A stretch of DNA of 64,000 nt from Nannocystis sp. RBIL2 (GTDB taxonomy: Bacteria; Myxococcota_A; Polyangia; Nannocystales; Nannocystaceae), in contig NZ_JAPNJW010000001.1 in assembly GCF_026626745.1 (NCBI RefSeq), positions 6,046,001 through 6,110,000 on the forward strand, in the 5' to 3' direction. The first letter of the stretch is position 1, and every line of letters starts with the position of its first letter. A program made the translations under genes and the position numbers. The notes below the pieces were generated by a model. That model was not told the DNA's origin. It ran no database searches and saw only the letters and a list, made by a program, of their open reading frames with translations. Shown here piece after piece: positions 47,393 through 55,073 of this stretch.

Positions 47393-49102
47393 TCAGTACT
47401 TGGGCCATTCGGAGCAGCAGTACTTGCCGGCCTTGGAGTCGCCGACCGCAGCCTGGCCGTCGAAGTTGCCGCAGTCGGCGATGTTGGTGAACATGGCGTC
47501 GTCGTCGTCGATGCGTTCGGCGAGCCACGCATTGATGATGGGCGTGAATCCGCCGGCGAGGCAGGCGCGACGGACCTCCTCGTGGCGGCACAGGTGGGCG
47601 CCGCCGTAGTAGAGGTAACAGTCGCTCGAGGCCTTGTTCCAGTCGCCGGCGAAGCCCTCGTGGTACACGCAGAGCAGCGAGCGGGTCGTGTTCACCGCGG
47701 CGAGCTGATCGGCGAAGCCGACCGCGGGGCACGCGGGCATGCTGGTCGGGCCGGGGACGCCCTGCGGGCCTTGGGGGCCTTCGGGGCCCTGCGGGCCTTG
47801 CGGGCCTTGAGGGCCGGTCGCGCCAGCAGGGCCGGCGGGACCGGCGGGGCCGGCGGGACCGACCGGGCCCGCGGGACCGGCGGGGCCCATCGGGCCGATT
47901 GCGCCCTGCGGACCTGGAGGGCCTGCGGGGCCCTGGGCTCCAGCGGGGCCGGCAGGACCGGCAGGGCCGGTGGGGCCGGCGGGACCGGCGGGGCCCGGGT
48001 CGCCCTGGATGCCTTGCGGGCCAGCGGGGCCGGCGGGGCCGGCAGGACCGGCAGGCCCGGCGGGACCGGGGTCGCCTTGCGAGCCGGCGGGGCCGGCAGG
48101 ACCCGGTTCGCCCTGGGTGCCCTGGGGACCGGCAGGGCCGGGTTCGCCTTGTGGGCCTTGCGGGCCGGCGGGGCCCGGTTCGCCCTGGGTGCCCTGGGGA
48201 CCGGCAGGGCCGGGTTCGCCTTGCGGGCCCTGGGGACCGGCAGGGCCCAGTTCGCCCTGCGGGCCCTGAGGACCGACGGGACCAATGTCGCCCTGAGGCC
48301 CTTGGGGACCCTGAGGGCCGTCAGGACCGGCGGGACCTGCCGGACCTGCGGGGCCCGCCGGGCCGGCGGGACCGGGTTGGCCATCGGGGCCGGCGGGGCC
48401 GGCAGGGCCTTCGGGACCGGCAGGACCGGCAGGACCCGCAGGGCCGGCGGGACCTTCTGCGCCGGCGGGGCCGGCAGGGCCTTCGGGGCCGGCAGCGCCG
48501 GCAGGACCGGCGGGACCGGCGGGGCCCTCCGCACCGGCAGGACCGGCGGGGCCCTCGGAGCCGGCAGGACCGGCGGGTCCAGGCGGGCCAGCGGGGCCGA
48601 TCAGGCCGGAAGGATCGCCGACCCACTGGCCGCTCTCGTTGATGACCTGGCCGAAGCCCTGAATGTTGACACTGGTGGGGTTGATCTCGCCGCGGACGTC
48701 GCCGGCGAACATGGCGTAAGGGACGCTGACGATGGCGGCGCGGGGCGTCATCTCCGGGTCGCTGCCGACGGTGATGCCGAGCCAGCGGGTGCTGCCGTCG
48801 AAGACGATCTCGTCGAGGACGAGCTGCTCGCCGAGGCGGACGGAGAAAAAGCCCTCATCGAAGGTGACGCTGATGGTCTCGGCCCAGATCTCGTTGCCGG
48901 CGATCTCGGCGTCGTAGATGGCGAAGGTGATGTCCTGGGTGCCGTCGACGGGGACGCCGCCGGCGTCGAAGAGTCGGCCCTGGTGGGTGACGAGGGCCGG
49001 GACGGCGAGGGCGCTGGCGTCGAGGGGGAAAAGCCAGGCGGAGGCGAGGAGGGCACCGAGCCACCACTTCTTCCTCATCATCGAGCTAGGTAGCGATTTC
49101 AT
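47393..49102 (-). CDS. Collagen-like surface protein B
   Basis: The 569-residue product has the same signal peptide and N-terminal domain as protein A, then about 95 Gly-X-Y triplets (residues 165-450), many in a repeating GEPGPAGPQGPQ/GTQ pattern, and a C-terminal domain of about 115 residues. The head is homologous to that of A but diverged: SLLCVYHEG, YGGAHLCRHEEVRRACLAG, RIDDDD, CGNFDG and YCCSEWPKY keep the Cys and DDD framework. A longer stalk and a different tip suggest different binding targets. It overlaps the lipoprotein B stop (ATGA). Confidence 0.88.
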   Translation of the reverse strand: MKSLPSSMMRKKWWLGALLASAWLFPLDASALAVPALVTHQGRLFDAGGVPVDGTQDITFAIYDAEIAGNEIWAETISVTFDEGFFSVRLGEQLVLDEIVFDGSTRWLGITVGSDPEMTPRAAIVSVPYAMFAGDVRGEINPTSVNIQGFGQVINESGQWVGDPSGLIGPAGPPGPAGPAGSEGPAGPAGAEGPAGPAGPAGAAGPEGPAGPAGAEGPAGPAGPAGPAGPEGPAGPAGPDGQPGPAGPAGPAGPAGPAGPDGPQGPQGPQGDIGPVGPQGPQGELGPAGPQGPQGEPGPAGPQGTQGEPGPAGPQGPQGEPGPAGPQGTQGEPGPAGPAGSQGDPGPAGPAGPAGPAGPAGPQGIQGDPGPAGPAGPTGPAGPAGPAGAQGPAGPPGPQGAIGPMGPAGPAGPVGPAGPAGPAGPAGATGPQGPQGPQGPEGPQGPQGVPGPTSMPACPAVGFADQLAAVNTTRSLLCVYHEGFAGDWNKASSDCYLYYGGAHLCRHEEVRRACLAGGFTPIINAWLAERIDDDDAMFTNIADCGNFDGQAAVGDSKAGKYCCSEWPKY

Positions 49103-49635
49103 GGCGGGTTCCCGTTGGCGCCGATGAGGCCGCCTTGCAGGCGAAAGTTGTCGGAGGTGTAGACGGCCTGGTTCTGGGTGGGCTGGCCCAGAGTGAAGAC
49201 CATGCGGAAGTTGGGGCTGGAGGCGACGGTGCCGCTGTTGACGGTCTGGGTGACGGAGCGGCCGACGAGGGGATCGCCGGTGGTGGTGTCGGTGTCGGTG
49301 ACGGACGTCGTCGAGGTCGTCGTCGAGTCGGTGTCGCCCGTGGTGGTCGTCGTCGAGTCGGTGGTGGTGGGGGCGACCGTGGTGGTCGGCGACTCGGTGG
49401 TGGTGGAATCGGTGGAGGTCACCGGATTGGTGGTGGTCGGGGCGTCGGTCGTGACGGGGGACGTCGGCGAATCAGTAGACGTCGGCGCGTCGGTGGTGGT
49501 CGCCGTCGAGCCCTCGGTGCCACTAATGGAGAGCGTGCCGGCGGTGGTGTCGTCAGCACATCCGGCCGCGAACGCGGCGACACATATCAGCCCCAATCCA
49601 GCCTCACACCGGCGCTTGCGCGCGGTTCGGCGCAT
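49099..49635 (-). CDS. Thr-rich lipoprotein, partner of collagen-like protein B
   Basis: The 178-residue product matches the lipoprotein at 45811 almost throughout, differing by a few residues and by a small insertion in the Thr-rich linker (SPTSPVTTDAP). It has the same lipoprotein signal (FAAGC) and C-terminal segment (MVFTLGQPTQNQAVYTSDNF). The ATG at 49635 matches the start of copy A; a GTG at 49641 would add two residues. It heads the operon lipoprotein B - collagen B - membrane protein. Confidence 0.85.
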   Translation of the reverse strand: MRRTARKRRCEAGLGLICVAAFAAGCADDTTAGTLSISGTEGSTATTTDAPTSTDSPTSPVTTDAPTTTNPVTSTDSTTTESPTTTVAPTTTDSTTTTTGDTDSTTTSTTSVTDTDTTTGDPLVGRSVTQTVNSGTVASSPNFRMVFTLGQPTQNQAVYTSDNFRLQGGLIGANGNPP

Positions 49636-49720
49636 GCTCACCCCCAGTCCGAAGAGCGACGTCTACAACGAGAGACGCGGCGTTCGACCCACGTCGAAAA
49701 GCGCCACAATCCCCGGCAAG

Positions 49721-49747
49721 CTATCATGATTGCCCGCGCGTTCACAA
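49721..49747 (-). promoter_or_regulatory. Candidate promoter of the lipoprotein B - collagen B operon
   Basis: TTGTGA (49742-49747) and TGATAG (49721-49726) are 15 bases apart on the minus strand, as in the copy A promoter. Confidence 0.45.
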
Positions 49748-49800
49748 GCGGCACTTTCGCGCGAGGCGAGTGCGTCGCCGGCTGCACGGTGCAGTGTTCG

Positions 49801-49862
49801 GATGTCCCGAGGGACATGCTGCAGGGGCGGTGACGTCTCATTCGATATGTCCCAAGGGGCAG
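49801..49862. repeat. Palindromic repeat copies
   Basis: ATGTCCC and GGGACAT form a short-loop hairpin at 49802-49817; a second, weaker copy (ATATGTCCCAAGGGGCAGG) lies at about 49846-49862. Confidence 0.65.
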
Positions 49863-49996
49863 GTGAACGAGCGGCGCCGCGCGGGCGCGGGTTGGGATAT
49901 GGGCGCGGCGGCAGGCGCGCCGACGCGCGCGGAGGACGGCGATCGCCGACGCCCGGCGGCCGGTTAATGCTATGACTGCGAGGCTCCGAGGTCCTG

Positions 49997-50617
49997 ATGT
50001 CGCCGTGCCTGCGCCGTGTCGTGCTGCTCCCGCTCCTGCTCGCGTTGCCAGTGGCCTGCGACGGCTCGACGCCCGCCGCCCCGCCTGACCGCCCGAGCGC
50101 CGAGACCCCGGCCGCCGAGCCGGCTGTGTCGCCCGAGGCCGAGAAGCAGTACCGCGAGGCGCTCGAGCTCGAGGCGGCAGGGCGTCACGAGGAGGCGAGG
50201 ATCGCGGTGGAGCAGGCGATCGCCGCGGGGGCCGGCCGCGACGCCCAGCTGCTCGCCGCCAAGCTGGCGATCCTCCGCGAAGATCTCGACGCGGCGACGC
50301 GCCTGCTCGAGCCGCTCGCCAAAGCCGGCGGCGACGCTCTGGTCCTCTACAACCTCGGCCTCGTGGCGCAGAAGCGCGGCAAGTACAACGACGCCCGCAG
50401 CCGTTACCTGGCCGCCCTCAAGGCCGATCCGAACTACAGCCCGGCCCGCTTCAACCTGGCGGTGCTGACGTGGGAGGCCGGGGTCAAGGACGAGGCCCAG
50501 CACCACGCCCGCAAGTTCATCGACGCCGTCCCCAGCGACGACCCCAACGCCGCCAAGCTGCAGCAGATGATGGGCGGGGTCCCGCCGGCCCCGGCGTCGC
50601 CGGTCGCGCAGCCCTGA
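49997..50617 (+). CDS. TPR-repeat lipoprotein
   Basis: The 206-residue product has a lipoprotein signal (VVLLPLLLALPVAC, Cys near residue 21), a Pro/Ala linker and about four TPR units: AEKQYREALELEAAGRHEEA, DAQLLAAKLAILREDLDAAT, ALVLYNLGLVAQKRGKYNDA and YSPARFNLAVLTWEAGVKDE. It probably acts as a periplasmic scaffold. AGGT precedes the ATG by 7 bases. The stop is followed at once by a 54-base tandem duplication, and the next gene is convergent. Confidence 0.8.
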   Translation: MSPCLRRVVLLPLLLALPVACDGSTPAAPPDRPSAETPAAEPAVSPEAEKQYREALELEAAGRHEEARIAVEQAIAAGAGRDAQLLAAKLAILREDLDAATRLLEPLAKAGGDALVLYNLGLVAQKRGKYNDARSRYLAALKADPNYSPARFNLAVLTWEAGVKDEAQHHARKFIDAVPSDDPNAAKLQQMMGGVPPAPASPVAQP

Positions 50618-50725
50618 GCCGCGGGGGATCGAGAGGTCGACCCGGACCTGGCGGAAAGGTCAGCAGACCGGGCCGCGGGGGATCGAGAGGTCGATCCGGA
50701 CCTGGCGGAAAGGTCAGCAGACCGG
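50618..50725. repeat. 54-base tandem duplication after the TPR gene
   Basis: Two copies (50618-50671 and 50672-50725) differ at one position and begin GCCGCGGGGGATCGAGAGG. Each contains GACCT and AGGTC in inverted order. The repeat begins on the first base after the TGA stop. Confidence 0.9.
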
Positions 50726-50768
50726 GCCGCGAAACATGATCTGGACGACCGGCCGGTCGCAGGGGCGA

Positions 50769-52097
50769 TCAGGTCGGGCGGAGGCGGGCCAGATAAAAGC
50801 CGTCGGTGTGGTGGGCCTCGGGCGTCCAGGTCTCCTCGTGCTCGAGGGTGAAGCCGCCGGCGTCACAGGCGGCGCGGACCAGGCGCGGGCCCTCCTCGGG
50901 CTCGAGGCTGCACACGGCGTAGACCAGGCGGCCGCCGGGGCGCACGCGGGCGCGGCAGCGGTCGAGCAGGCGGCGCTGCAGGTCGGCGCAGGCGGCGATG
51001 TCGTCGAACTGCACCGTGGCGCGCAGCTCGGGGTGGCGGGCGAGGTTGCCGAGGCCGGTGCAGGGGGCGTCGAGCAGGACTGCGTCGTAGGTCGTGTCGT
51101 CGACGCCCGGCTGCAGCTCGGGGGCGGCGAGGTCGGCGACCACGGTGGTGAAGGTGAAGTCGGGGCCGTCGAGCTCGCCGCGGCGGCGCAGGCCGGCGTG
51201 CTCGCCGAGGCGGACCTCGCTGGCGTCGGCGGCGACCAGGCGGCCGCGGCGGCGCATCAGCTCGGCGAGCTGCAGCGACTTGGTGCCCATGCCGGCGCAG
51301 GCGTCGAGGACATGTTCTTCAGGACATGGCGCGAGGGCCAGGGCCGCCCGCTGCGCGCCGAGGGCCTGGATCGAGAACAGGCCGCGCTCGTGCAGCGGGT
51401 GGCGGACCAGCTCGCCGCCGCCGCGCACGCGCAGGGCCTGCGGCTGGTCGGGGAGCGGCTCGACGAAGGCCTTGGGGTCGGCCTCGCGCAGGGCGGCGGC
51501 CACGGCCTCGGCTGTCGTTCGGGACAGGTCGACGCGCAGCTCGACCGCCGGCGGCTCGGCGAGGGCGCGGGCGCGGGCGAGGGCGAGGTCGGGGCCGAGA
51601 GTGGCGATCCAGCGGCCGGCGAGCCAGCGGGGGATCGACCAGCGATTGGCGAGGACGTCGAGCGGCTTGCCGGTGGCGAGGCGGGCGTCGAGGCCGGCGC
51701 CCTCGCGGTCGATGGCGGCGAGGATCGCGTGCAGCGGGCGGGCCAGGCCGCCGCTGGGGTCGAGGGCGGTGGCGAGGCCGAGGGCCTGGGAGATCGCGGC
51801 GTGCGGGGGGTGCTGCAGCTCGCGCAGCTCGAACACCGCGACGCGGGCGATCTCTCGCGCGCGGGCGCTGAGGGCCTTGGGGCGCGCGGCGGCGGCGTCG
51901 ATCAGGGCGTCGAGGCGGCCGCGGTGGCGCAGCACGCCGTACACGAGGGTGGTGGTGAGGCCGCGCTCGCGCCGCTCGAGGTCGGGGTGGCGCTCGAAGT
52001 GCTCGGCCAGGATCCGGTTGCTGAAGCCGCGGCGTTGATCGATCTGCCGGAGGGTCTGGACGGCGAGCGCGCGGGCGGTGATGGGGTTTCTCGGCAC
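50769..52097 (-). CDS. rsmB: RsmB-type 16S rRNA cytosine-C5 methyltransferase
   Basis: The 442-residue product has an N-terminal NusB-like RNA-binding domain (ARALAVQTLRQIDQRRGFSN, TTLVYGVLRHRGRLDALI) and a C-terminal RNA m5C methyltransferase domain. The SAM-binding motif is HVLDACAGMGTKS near residue 265, motif IV is LLDAPCTGLGNLARHPEL near 344 and the catalytic Cys is in VYAVCSLEPEEG near 392. RsmB methylates C967 of 16S rRNA in the cytosol. Motif IV has the expected DAPC. The start is GTG. Degenerate palindrome repeats lie in frame at 51307-51328, just before motif I, and at about 51523-51541. Confidence 0.87.
   Translation of the reverse strand: MPRNPITARALAVQTLRQIDQRRGFSNRILAEHFERHPDLERRERGLTTTLVYGVLRHRGRLDALIDAAAARPKALSARAREIARVAVFELRELQHPPHAAISQALGLATALDPSGGLARPLHAILAAIDREGAGLDARLATGKPLDVLANRWSIPRWLAGRWIATLGPDLALARARALAEPPAVELRVDLSRTTAEAVAAALREADPKAFVEPLPDQPQALRVRGGGELVRHPLHERGLFSIQALGAQRAALALAPCPEEHVLDACAGMGTKSLQLAELMRRRGRLVAADASEVRLGEHAGLRRRGELDGPDFTFTTVVADLAAPELQPGVDDTTYDAVLLDAPCTGLGNLARHPELRATVQFDDIAACADLQRRLLDRCRARVRPGGRLVYAVCSLEPEEGPRLVRAACDAGGFTLEHEETWTPEAHHTDGFYLARLRPT
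51307..51328. repeat. Palindromic repeat inside the rsmB-like gene
   Basis: GGACATGTTC and AGGACATGG around TTC lie in frame and encode the residues PCPEEHVL just before methyltransferase motif I. Confidence 0.65.
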
Positions 52098-52140
52098 GGG
52101 GGCGCGGATCGTAGCCGCAAAGGGTGTTATGGTGTCGGCG

Positions 52141-52650
52141 ATGTCGACGCGCCGACGCGCCGCGATCGCCGCCCTCGCCGCCCCCGCCGCCCTCGTCTTG
52201 GGGACCCTCCCCGCGGGCTGTGAGGAGCCGCTGCAGCCGGTGTCCGAGCCGCCGACCCTGCTGGCCGAGGCCGGCGATTACACGATGTGGGCCCGGCCGA
52301 AGAACCGCGCGGAGCGTCAGCCGGTGGTCGCGCCCCACGGCGGGTTCGTCGACATCTACATCAACGACGTGGTGGTCGCCGACCAGGCGATGGTGCTGCC
52401 GGAGGGGCTGCCCGCGTGGTCCGACGAGGCGATGGTGGTCCTGGCCGGTTACGACGCGATGGAGGGCGGGTCGCTGGTGCAGGTGGCGGTGATGCAGAAG
52501 CGCGACGGGGTGTGGGCCTGGGAGCAGTACGACGGCTCCAGCGACGAGCCCCGCTTCTCCGGCCGGCCCGACGTGTGCGTCGGCTGTCACAGCGCCGGCG
52601 AGGATTTCGTGAGGTCGTTTCGCCTGCCGGACCCGCCGCCCGAGGCGTGA
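52141..52650 (+). CDS. Cytochrome P460-like lipoprotein
   Basis: The 169-residue product has a lipoprotein signal (AALVLGTLPAGC, Cys near residue 27), a beta-rich domain (FVDIYINDVVVADQAMVLPE, GSLVQVAVMQKRDGVWAWEQ) and a C-terminal haem-binding motif VCVGCHSAGEDFVRSF, with CVGCH near residue 147. This layout matches the cytochrome P460 family, c-type haem proteins of the periplasm, some of which oxidise hydroxylamine. The cross-linking Lys cannot be identified here, so activity is uncertain. It is divergent from the rsmB-like gene, with about 43 bases between starts. Confidence 0.82.
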   Translation: MSTRRRAAIAALAAPAALVLGTLPAGCEEPLQPVSEPPTLLAEAGDYTMWARPKNRAERQPVVAPHGGFVDIYINDVVVADQAMVLPEGLPAWSDEAMVVLAGYDAMEGGSLVQVAVMQKRDGVWAWEQYDGSSDEPRFSGRPDVCVGCHSAGEDFVRSFRLPDPPPEA

Positions 52651-52780
52651 GGCGAGGGCGGCGCGCGACCGATGGCTCGCGCGCGTGAGCACCCCGACGC
52701 GCCGCGAAAAGCCGGGCGAGCGAGGGGCGCGAGGCGCATGCGCTTGCTCGCGGGCAGACGAGGGGCTATGCCCCCCGGCG

Positions 52781-53026
52781 ATGCTGCACAACGCACTCGT
52801 CCGCGTGCCCACCGAGGACCTCAAGCGGCTGCTGGCGCTGCTCCACCGCGGAGAGCTGCAGTGCCCGCTGACGCCGGTCGAGGTGACGCGGTGCGGCTTC
52901 CAGATCCACATGGACGCGCTGCTCGGCCACATGCGCGGGCTCGATGCGCCGGGGGTGCGGGCGGTGCTGACGGCGGTGCTGCTCGAGCGACAGGCCGCGC
53001 AGGAGCGGATGCCGCGGCTGGTCTGA
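52781..53026 (+). CDS. Small helical protein of unknown function
   Basis: The 81-residue product (VRVPTEDLKRLLALLHRGEL, then VEVTRCGFQIHMDALLGHMR and AVLTAVLLERQAAQER) is helical with a Cys near the middle and no signal peptide. The reading frame is well biased. The final Leu-Val-stop is part of a 39-base unit that is tandemly duplicated after the gene. I do not recognise a family, and the start codon has no clear ribosome site. Confidence 0.55.
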   Translation: MLHNALVRVPTEDLKRLLALLHRGELQCPLTPVEVTRCGFQIHMDALLGHMRGLDAPGVRAVLTAVLLERQAAQERMPRLV

Positions 53027-53095
53027 AGGGCATGTCCCATCGGACAGCGAGTGATTCTGGTCTGAAGGACATGTCCCTTCGGACAGTAAGTAATT
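53018..53095. repeat. 39-base tandem duplication carrying a stop codon and the palindrome
   Basis: Two copies (53018-53056 and 53057-53095) begin CTGGTCTGAAGG. The first CTGGTCTGA is the end of the small gene. Each copy has the palindrome, perfect (GGACATGTCC) at 53067-53076 in the second. Confidence 0.85.
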
Positions 53096-53434
53096 CGACG
53101 AGCGCCCGAGGTGAAGGGGCGCCAGGACCTGGGGCCTCAGCCGGGCATTTCGAGTAGTCCTCTCGCCGAGAGAGTGCGGCTCCAGTCGTGGTCGAGGACG
53201 GACTCGAGCTCGCTCGCGCTCGTCGCGGGACGGGCTCGCACCGCCGAGGCGGCGACCTGTAACTTTGCCGGGCGACCGGGCACTGTGCCCCCGCGTGGGT
53301 TCTCCGCTCCGATTGCTGCGCGCTCAGGCGCGCTCCGATGCGCCGCTCCGGCGCGTATCGGCAGCAATCCGAGCCGAGGCCGCACTCGTGACGACCGCTC
53401 GGTCAAGACCGCTGACACCAGGGGAATCTCGTTC
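53027..53434. other. Leader region of the pectate lyase gene
   Basis: After the 39-base duplication, this stretch holds GGCACTGTGCC near 53279 and a long stem-loop (53312-53369). An antisense open frame exists but is a composition shadow. No gene is supported. Confidence 0.5.
53312..53369 (+). other. Long stem-loop upstream of the pectate lyase gene
   Basis: GATTGCTGC and GCAGCAATC form a perfect 9-base outer stem enclosing GCGCGC-rich inner helices, about 65 bases before the ATG at 53435. It could be a regulatory leader structure; no riboswitch class is recognised. Confidence 0.35.
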
Positions 53435-55054
53435 ATGAAAAGAATTCTTACGCTCGCTCTCTTCCCGGCCCTCTCGACGCTCGCCTGCGACTCGCCGGGC
53501 ACCGAGCTGGAGAGCGACTCGACGGACACCGCGCTGGAGAGTGACTCGACGGGCGCCGAGCCGGGGCGCGACGGCTCACGACCGACCCTCGCGATCGGCG
53601 AGGCGGAGCCGGCCGCCGCGACGCCGCTGCGCGCCAAGGCGCTGGGGCGCATGCGGAACGCGGCGAAGTACTTCCACGACAACGTCGCCCGCCACGGCGG
53701 GTACGCGTGGCACCACAACGCCACCAACCTGAGCGAGCGCTGGGGCGACATCCAGCTCGACGACGATCAGATCATGATCCAGTCGCCCGGCACCGCGGAC
53801 GTGACGATCGCGTTCGTGGAGGCCGCGCTCGCCGACCCGGCGACCCCGGCGCTCAAGACCTACGCGAAGGACGCGGCGATGGCGTTGCGTCACGGGCAGG
53901 TCAAGTCGGGCGGCTGGCGCCTGTACGCGGACTTCAAGCCGACGCCGGTGCTCAAGGCCTGCTACCTCAACACCACTGCGAACTGTAGCTGCGGCGGCTG
54001 CAAGTTCACGGTCTACGACGACCAGGTCACCCAGCTCGCGCTCATCGCCATGATGCGCACCGACCAGCTCCTCGGCTTCGCAGACGCGGCGATCTCGGGC
54101 TCCTCCGCCTACGCCCGCGCGCGGGTCGAGACCTCGCAATACCCGACGAACGGCGGCTTCCCGCAAGGGTTCGCCGGTCCCGTCGTCGCCCGGCCGGCGC
54201 TGCAGGCCAGCTATCCGCCCTCGATCGGGACCTCGTGCGGCCTCGCCAATTGCTACGCCAACTCGTACTCCAATGAATACTGGGACGACCCGACCCTGAA
54301 CGACAACCTCGCGTCGGCCTTCGTGGAGATGCTGTACTGGGCGAAGGAGGTCTACCCGGCGCAGGCCTCGACCTATCAGAGCATGCTCGGCGCTTACGGC
54401 GACTTCCTCCGCCGCGCGCAGATGCCTCAGCCGCAGCCGGCGTGGGCGCAGCAGTACGACATCCAGATGCAGCCCCGGTGGGCGCGCAGCTGGGAGACTC
54501 CGGCCATCGCGGGCCAGGAGAGCCAGGACGCCATGTGGGCGCTGCTTCGCCTCTACCAGCTCGACCCGAGCGTGCCGGCCAACCGCGCCGCGGTCGGCAC
54601 GGCGCTCGCGTACCTCGAGACCGTCGACTACGCGAACAACACTCTGATCCACCGCTACATCGAGCTCGACGACACCTCGCCGTCGAACATCGGCTTCTAC
54701 ACGGTCAACCCCGGCGGGTATCCGGTCCAGTTCTCGCCTGCACCGCCGACGTACCAGAACTACGGGTGGGAGGTCCCATCTCAGCTGGCGGCGATCCACG
54801 CCGAGTACGACCGATTGGCGAGCGACACGACGGTGATGAAGCGTTCGTGCCAGCAGCTGCGCGCCGACACTGCGCAGGCCGTCGACACGACGGTGAACAA
54901 CGAGCGGTGGATCACGACGTACAGCCCGGGCGGCCCGCGCAGCGGCGCCACCCCTGGCGACTATCTCGACACCAAGACGTTCGTCAAGAACATGCGCACT
55001 CTGGCCGAGTTCGTCGTGCGCACGACGACCGACTGCGTCGCGTGGAACTACTGA
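53435..55054 (+). CDS. Pectate lyase-like lipoprotein (polysaccharide lyase family 10 type)
   Basis: The 539-residue product has a lipoprotein signal (LALFPALSTLAC, Cys near residue 18), a short repetitive linker (ELESDSTDTALESDSTG) and an (alpha/alpha)-type catalytic domain. Motifs shared with PL10 pectate lyases are SQYPTNGGFPQGF, YDDQVTQLALIAMM, WDDPTLNDNLASAFVEMLYW, WAQQYDIQMQPRWARSWETP and AGQESQDAMWALLRLY. The enzyme would cleave polygalacturonate by beta-elimination outside the cell with calcium. Cys-rich insertions (CYLNTTANCSCGGCK) are unusual for the family. The match is by eye, so PL10 membership is likely but not certain. Confidence 0.75.
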   Translation: MKRILTLALFPALSTLACDSPGTELESDSTDTALESDSTGAEPGRDGSRPTLAIGEAEPAAATPLRAKALGRMRNAAKYFHDNVARHGGYAWHHNATNLSERWGDIQLDDDQIMIQSPGTADVTIAFVEAALADPATPALKTYAKDAAMALRHGQVKSGGWRLYADFKPTPVLKACYLNTTANCSCGGCKFTVYDDQVTQLALIAMMRTDQLLGFADAAISGSSAYARARVETSQYPTNGGFPQGFAGPVVARPALQASYPPSIGTSCGLANCYANSYSNEYWDDPTLNDNLASAFVEMLYWAKEVYPAQASTYQSMLGAYGDFLRRAQMPQPQPAWAQQYDIQMQPRWARSWETPAIAGQESQDAMWALLRLYQLDPSVPANRAAVGTALAYLETVDYANNTLIHRYIELDDTSPSNIGFYTVNPGGYPVQFSPAPPTYQNYGWEVPSQLAAIHAEYDRLASDTTVMKRSCQQLRADTAQAVDTTVNNERWITTYSPGGPRSGATPGDYLDTKTFVKNMRTLAEFVVRTTTDCVAWNY

Positions 55055-55073
55055 GCGGTAGTTCGGGCACGTC

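Larger units (their letters stand above)
49636..49996. other. Divergent intergenic stretch with promoter and repeats
   Basis: This 361-base interval holds the candidate promoter of the lipoprotein B operon (49721-49747), the palindromic repeats at 49801-49862 and the start region of the TPR lipoprotein gene. No gene is supported. Confidence 0.6.

Noticed and set aside
46865..49093. A plus-strand Gly/Ala/Arg-rich frame opposite collagen-like gene B
   Set aside because: Its repeats merely mirror the Gly-X-Y repeat DNA of the real gene on the minus strand.
50641..50725. T-box or riboswitch-like structure in the 54-base repeats
   Set aside because: The location after a stop codon between convergent genes does not fit a leader, and no conserved riboswitch core is seen.
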